Below are positions 6,474-8,826 of a DNA stretch of 8,826 nucleotides, piece after piece. Where the stretch lies: assembly GCA_002414205.1 (NCBI GenBank), contig DHYQ01000014.1, positions 1 to 8,826 of the forward strand. The letters run 5' to 3'. Below the pieces are notes generated by a model. That model was given only the letters and a program-made list of their open reading frames with translations. It was not told the DNA's origin and did no database searches. Position numbers and translations under genes: made by a program. Every line of letters begins with the position of its first letter. Position 1 is the first letter of the stretch. The stretch is from Gallionellaceae bacterium UBA5126 (lineage in GTDB: Bacteria; Pseudomonadota; Gammaproteobacteria; Burkholderiales; Gallionellaceae).

Positions 6474-7067
6474 ATGCCCACACGCCGCCAACGTTTACAA
6501 AACGCCGTTTGGCGCTACCGTCGGTTGCTGGCGGTGGGATTGTTTTTGGGGCTGTTGCTCGCGCTGTTTCAGTTTTCCGGGGTACGCGGGCAATTCAGTC
6601 TGGCCTTTTTGCAGCACCAACTGTCGGCACATCAGGGCAGCGGCCTGCTGCTGTTTGTACTGCTGTTCTCCCTAGGCAATCTAATCCAAATCCCCGGCTG
6701 GCTGTTTCTTGCCGCAGCGGTATTGACCTTGGGGGCCGGTTGGGGCGGACTGGTGACGTATGTCGCGGCCAGCCTGTCCTGCATCCTGACGTTTCTGCTG
6801 ATTCGCACCATCGGCGGCGACGCCCTGCGTGCCGTCCCCCACCCGCTGGCAGCACGCATCCTCGCCCAACTCGATCAACATCCCCTGCGCAGCGTGTTCT
6901 GGTTGCGCGTGTTGTTCCAAACTGTCCCGGCGCTCAACTACGCGTTAGCTTTGTCAGGCATCCGTTTCTGGCAATACCTGCTGGCCACCTTGCTGGGGCT
7001 ACCATTGCCCATCGCCCTGTATTGCCTGTTTTTTGACCGTATCGCCCGATACTGGCATCTCGTGTAG
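6474..7067 (+). CDS. VTT-domain (TVP38/TMEM64, DedA-like) membrane protein
   Basis: A 197-aa integral inner-membrane protein. A basic N-terminus (MPTRRQRLQN) leads into a first helix at about 17-35. The core has the family layout: a re-entrant-like segment with GNLIQIPGWLFLAAAVLTLG (68-87), further helices at about 90-112, then LRVLFQTVPALNYALALSGI (144-163), with the R and N positions typical of the VTT domain, and a last helix at about 166-186. Members of this superfamily are linked to lipid scrambling, undecaprenyl-phosphate recycling and envelope or proton-gradient stress; the substrate here cannot be told. No Shine-Dalgarno precedes the ATG, and a strong hairpin ends 15 nt upstream, so its translation may be unusual. 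The gene converges on 7080-7583 with a 12-nt gap. Confidence 0.85.
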   Translation: MPTRRQRLQNAVWRYRRLLAVGLFLGLLLALFQFSGVRGQFSLAFLQHQLSAHQGSGLLLFVLLFSLGNLIQIPGWLFLAAAVLTLGAGWGGLVTYVAASLSCILTFLLIRTIGGDALRAVPHPLAARILAQLDQHPLRSVFWLRVLFQTVPALNYALALSGIRFWQYLLATLLGLPLPIALYCLFFDRIARYWHLV

Positions 7068-7079
7068 CCCGGCGCAGCC

Positions 7080-7583
7080 TCAACACTTGGGCATGGCGGC
7101 GCTGTCTTGCCCAATCGCCGCATTGAATTCCGCACAAATCGCCGCGCAACGCGCCTGCTCGCTGCCTTCCGCCAGATTCACCTCCGAACCATCCGCCAGC
7201 ACCAGCCGCACATAAAAATACGGCCAGTCGCCGCTCTCCTCCCGCACCAGCACCGCCGCCGTCAATTCTTCTGCCGACAAATGCAAATCCCGGCTGCGCC
7301 ACAAATAGCGCAAATGCAAGTGCAAGGAACGATCCGCCAACACCTCCGCCCGCACACAGGGCATCGCCGTCAAATGCCCCAACACCCCCAGCTCCACCAA
7401 CCAGAACGCCGCCAATACCAGCGGCATCAACCACGGCGGATAAGTCTCCGGCCTGTCCTCCCCATACACCGCCACGCTCCCCACCCCATCGCGCCACAGC
7501 AAATAACTAAACGTCACGCACACGGCCAGAAACAGCAGCGACATCAGCCAGCCAAAAGCGGGGAGGCGGTTGGTGAGTTTCAT
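7080..7583 (-). CDS. Two-helix membrane protein of unknown function
   Basis: A 167-aa protein that I do not recognise. Two hydrophobic segments at about 10-30 and 50-70 are joined by a 20-residue polar loop. A beta-rich part follows (about 75-140, LHLHLRYLW, then YFYVRLVLADGSEVNL), with a short helix near the end (AICAEFNAAIG). The plan, helix pair then beta domain, is like the protein at 5656-6255, but I see no clear sequence identity. It contains four cysteines at 76, 146, 150 and 167. The start ATG lies 6 nt after the stop of 7590-8666, so the two are probably one transcriptional unit; the Shine-Dalgarno is weak, which fits coupling. Codon use is GC-rich, like the housekeeping genes and unlike the upstream gene. 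Confidence 0.7.
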   Translation of the reverse strand: MKLTNRLPAFGWLMSLLFLAVCVTFSYLLWRDGVGSVAVYGEDRPETYPPWLMPLVLAAFWLVELGVLGHLTAMPCVRAEVLADRSLHLHLRYLWRSRDLHLSAEELTAAVLVREESGDWPYFYVRLVLADGSEVNLAEGSEQARCAAICAEFNAAIGQDSAAMPKC

Positions 7584-7589
7584 GGTTGA

Positions 7590-8666
7590 TTAACCCGCCT
7601 TGCCGCTCCGCACACTGCTGACTAGCTTGGCCAGTTGATCCACACCATCGAAAGTTGAAGGAATCGCCCCGCCTTCTGACACGATGCCGCTAAAAATCAG
7701 ATTCTCGAATTTCTCCAGCGCAGTTTTGTCCTTTTCCTTGATTTTGCTGGAATAGTCTGCGTAGGACTGAATAAATTGACATAAGGAACGGCGCAATTCG
7801 ATTTGCACCAGTTGCGCATTCAAGCTGCGCACATTCGACAACACCACCCGGAACCAATACAGCAACAACAATTCCAGTCCGGTCAGCGCGGGCAAGGTGT
7901 AGAGCAACACCTCCCGGTATTTGGCAACCTCGGCAATATGTCCGGTAACAAACCAGAGTTCATACACCAGCGGCAACAACATCAGCGCCCCCAACAATCC
8001 CATGCCACGCCGTGACCATTGACGCTCACGCTTTTTGCTGGCCGCCAACTGGTTAAAGCCTTGGTCGAGAGCAACAAAATTACTTTCGGTTTTCAATTCC
8101 GCCAGTCGTCCCTGCCACTTTTCAATCGCCCCAGACATTTGAGCGATCTGTGCATCCCAGTCGCTTTTCATGTTGGAGGCTTTTTTGGCGGTCTCTTCAA
8201 AGGCCAAGAAATTGGCTATATCAGGCTTGTGAAGCAACTCTTTGAGAATTTTTATCGGCATACGGTAAAGCGCATACCAAAGCAGCATCCTGTCCGAAAT
8301 TTCAAATTTTGCAATGTTTTCGTCCACAAAATGGTGGGTGAAAGACAGTTCTATGTTTACTCCGTTAGGAAATACAAAATCCCGCTCACAAATAAAGCCA
8401 TATAACACCACGAAAATTTTGGGCAATATTTCTGACGCTCTTTCTTCCGGTAGAAAGTACTTGTCTAGGTTAATGCGCAGTAAATCACCTACCGACTGGA
8501 TGTTTTCTTGGCAGTATTGATCGAATTTTTGGGGATTGCGTATAAAAAACGGCAACATTATCTTCAGTTGTTCCACCACTGGTGGATCGAGTTCGGGCTG
8601 CTCTTCAAGTGCCTCCTTGAATTTTCTGAGAATGGCCTGATTTTCTTCAAGTGCAAAAAATGCCAT
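7590..8666 (-). CDS. Unknown 358-aa protein with helical N-domain, coiled coil and two membrane helices
   Basis: I cannot name this family. Residues 1-150 look alpha-helical and soluble, with many charged residues. Residues about 160-196 (KKASNMKSDWDAQ and on) could form a coiled coil. Basic residues KKRERQWSRR (211-220) precede a hydrophobic hairpin at about 222-241 and 253-273. A helical C-terminal part follows (280-326, including LRRSLCQFIQSYADYSSKIK), then PSTFDGVDQLAKLV (336-349). The ATG at 8666 has an AGGAAA about 8 nt upstream. The first half of the gene is AT-rich: counted blocks 8281-8340 and 8401-8460 are 42% and 38% GC, against 63% in 6841-6900. That suggests acquisition or an older accessory origin. 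A palindromic repeat lies 23 nt upstream. The partner gene starts 6 nt downstream. Confidence 0.72.
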   Translation of the reverse strand: MAFFALEENQAILRKFKEALEEQPELDPPVVEQLKIMLPFFIRNPQKFDQYCQENIQSVGDLLRINLDKYFLPEERASEILPKIFVVLYGFICERDFVFPNGVNIELSFTHHFVDENIAKFEISDRMLLWYALYRMPIKILKELLHKPDIANFLAFEETAKKASNMKSDWDAQIAQMSGAIEKWQGRLAELKTESNFVALDQGFNQLAASKKRERQWSRRGMGLLGALMLLPLVYELWFVTGHIAEVAKYREVLLYTLPALTGLELLLLYWFRVVLSNVRSLNAQLVQIELRRSLCQFIQSYADYSSKIKEKDKTALEKFENLIFSGIVSEGGAIPSTFDGVDQLAKLVSSVRSGKAG

Positions 8667-8689
8667 GTCATTTTTCCTGAATTATTTTG

Positions 8690-8776
8690 GTAGGGTGCGC
8701 AACTTGGTTGCGCACGCGGAAAATCAATTTAATTTCAATGTGATGTGAAATTGATGGTGCGCACGGCGCACCCTAC
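8690..8776. repeat. 87-bp palindromic MITE-like repeat
   Basis: The ends are a perfect 11-bp inverted repeat: GTAGGGTGCGC (8690-8700) and GCGCACCCTAC (8766-8776). Each end also folds on itself: TGCGCAA (8696-8702) with TTGCGCA (8708-8714), and GGTGCGC (8756-8762) with GCGCACC (8766-8772). The AT-rich centre pairs ATCAATTT (8723-8730) with AAATTGAT (8748-8755). It encodes no protein. The form, short, non-coding, with GC-rich ends and terminal inverted repeats, fits a miniature mobile or REP-like intergenic element. No clear target duplication is seen. It sits 23 nt upstream of the gene at 7590-8666, in its promoter region. The remaining 8777-8826 shows nothing I can call. Confidence 0.8.
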
Positions 8777-8826
8777 TGCCTACCTCCGGTCAAATTCCAC
8801 CAGTCCGTGATTGCTGACTCCCCTGT

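Noticed and set aside
7107..7589. Plus-strand frame of 160 codons over the 7080-7583 gene
   Set aside because: Its product is an Arg/Gln/His/Pro-rich shadow, while the minus-strand frame has two clear membrane helices and operon spacing.

Overview
The window looks like ordinary chromosomal DNA of a Gram-negative proteobacterium, most likely a betaproteobacterium. It has a cleavable signal peptide on a C-terminal-Phe outer-membrane barrel, an LptM-type lipoprotein, and a long RpoD with region 1.1 and a very acidic non-conserved region. The taxon is an inference from remembered RpoD style, not from a search. Most of the window is GC-rich; the right-hand end is visibly AT-richer.

Layout. 1-139: intergenic, with a plausible sigma70 promoter. 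140-661 (+): small outer-membrane beta-barrel, closed by a strong intrinsic terminator (709-748). 750-835: structured GC-rich leader. 855-1394 (+): two-helix membrane protein whose C-terminal half resembles the BRO-N domain of phage and viral antirepressors. Its stop codon directly abuts the stop of the convergent pth (1395-1973, -). 1974-2110: pth promoter candidate and the terminator of the next unit. 2111-2189 (-): tRNA-Ile2(CAU), starting 6 nt after the rpoD stop, so rpoD and the tRNA probably share one transcript. 2196-4148 (-): rpoD. 4149-4296: divergent promoter region with a perfect TATAAT on each strand. 4297-6255 (+): tight run of lptM (35 aa), lysA and a two-helix membrane protein; lysA follows lptM after 4 nt and overlaps the third gene by 1 nt. 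6256-6473: no gene, but a 76-nt hairpin. 6474-7067 (+): VTT/DedA-type (TVP38/TMEM64) membrane protein. 7080-7583 and 7590-8666 (-): two-gene unit of membrane proteins of unknown function, the upstream one partly AT-rich. 8690-8776: 87-bp palindromic MITE-like repeat just upstream of that unit.

How the genes work together. The core is housekeeping: Pth recycles peptidyl-tRNA, RpoD is the primary sigma factor, tRNA-Ile2 reads AUA, LysA makes lysine and LptM assists assembly of the LPS translocon. Around it lie four poorly characterised membrane proteins. I see no CRISPR array, integrase, transposase, recognisable defence system or secondary-metabolite cluster. The best leads are the membrane-anchored BRO-N-like protein, the AT-rich membrane gene pair behind a palindromic element, and the hairpin in front of the VTT gene.
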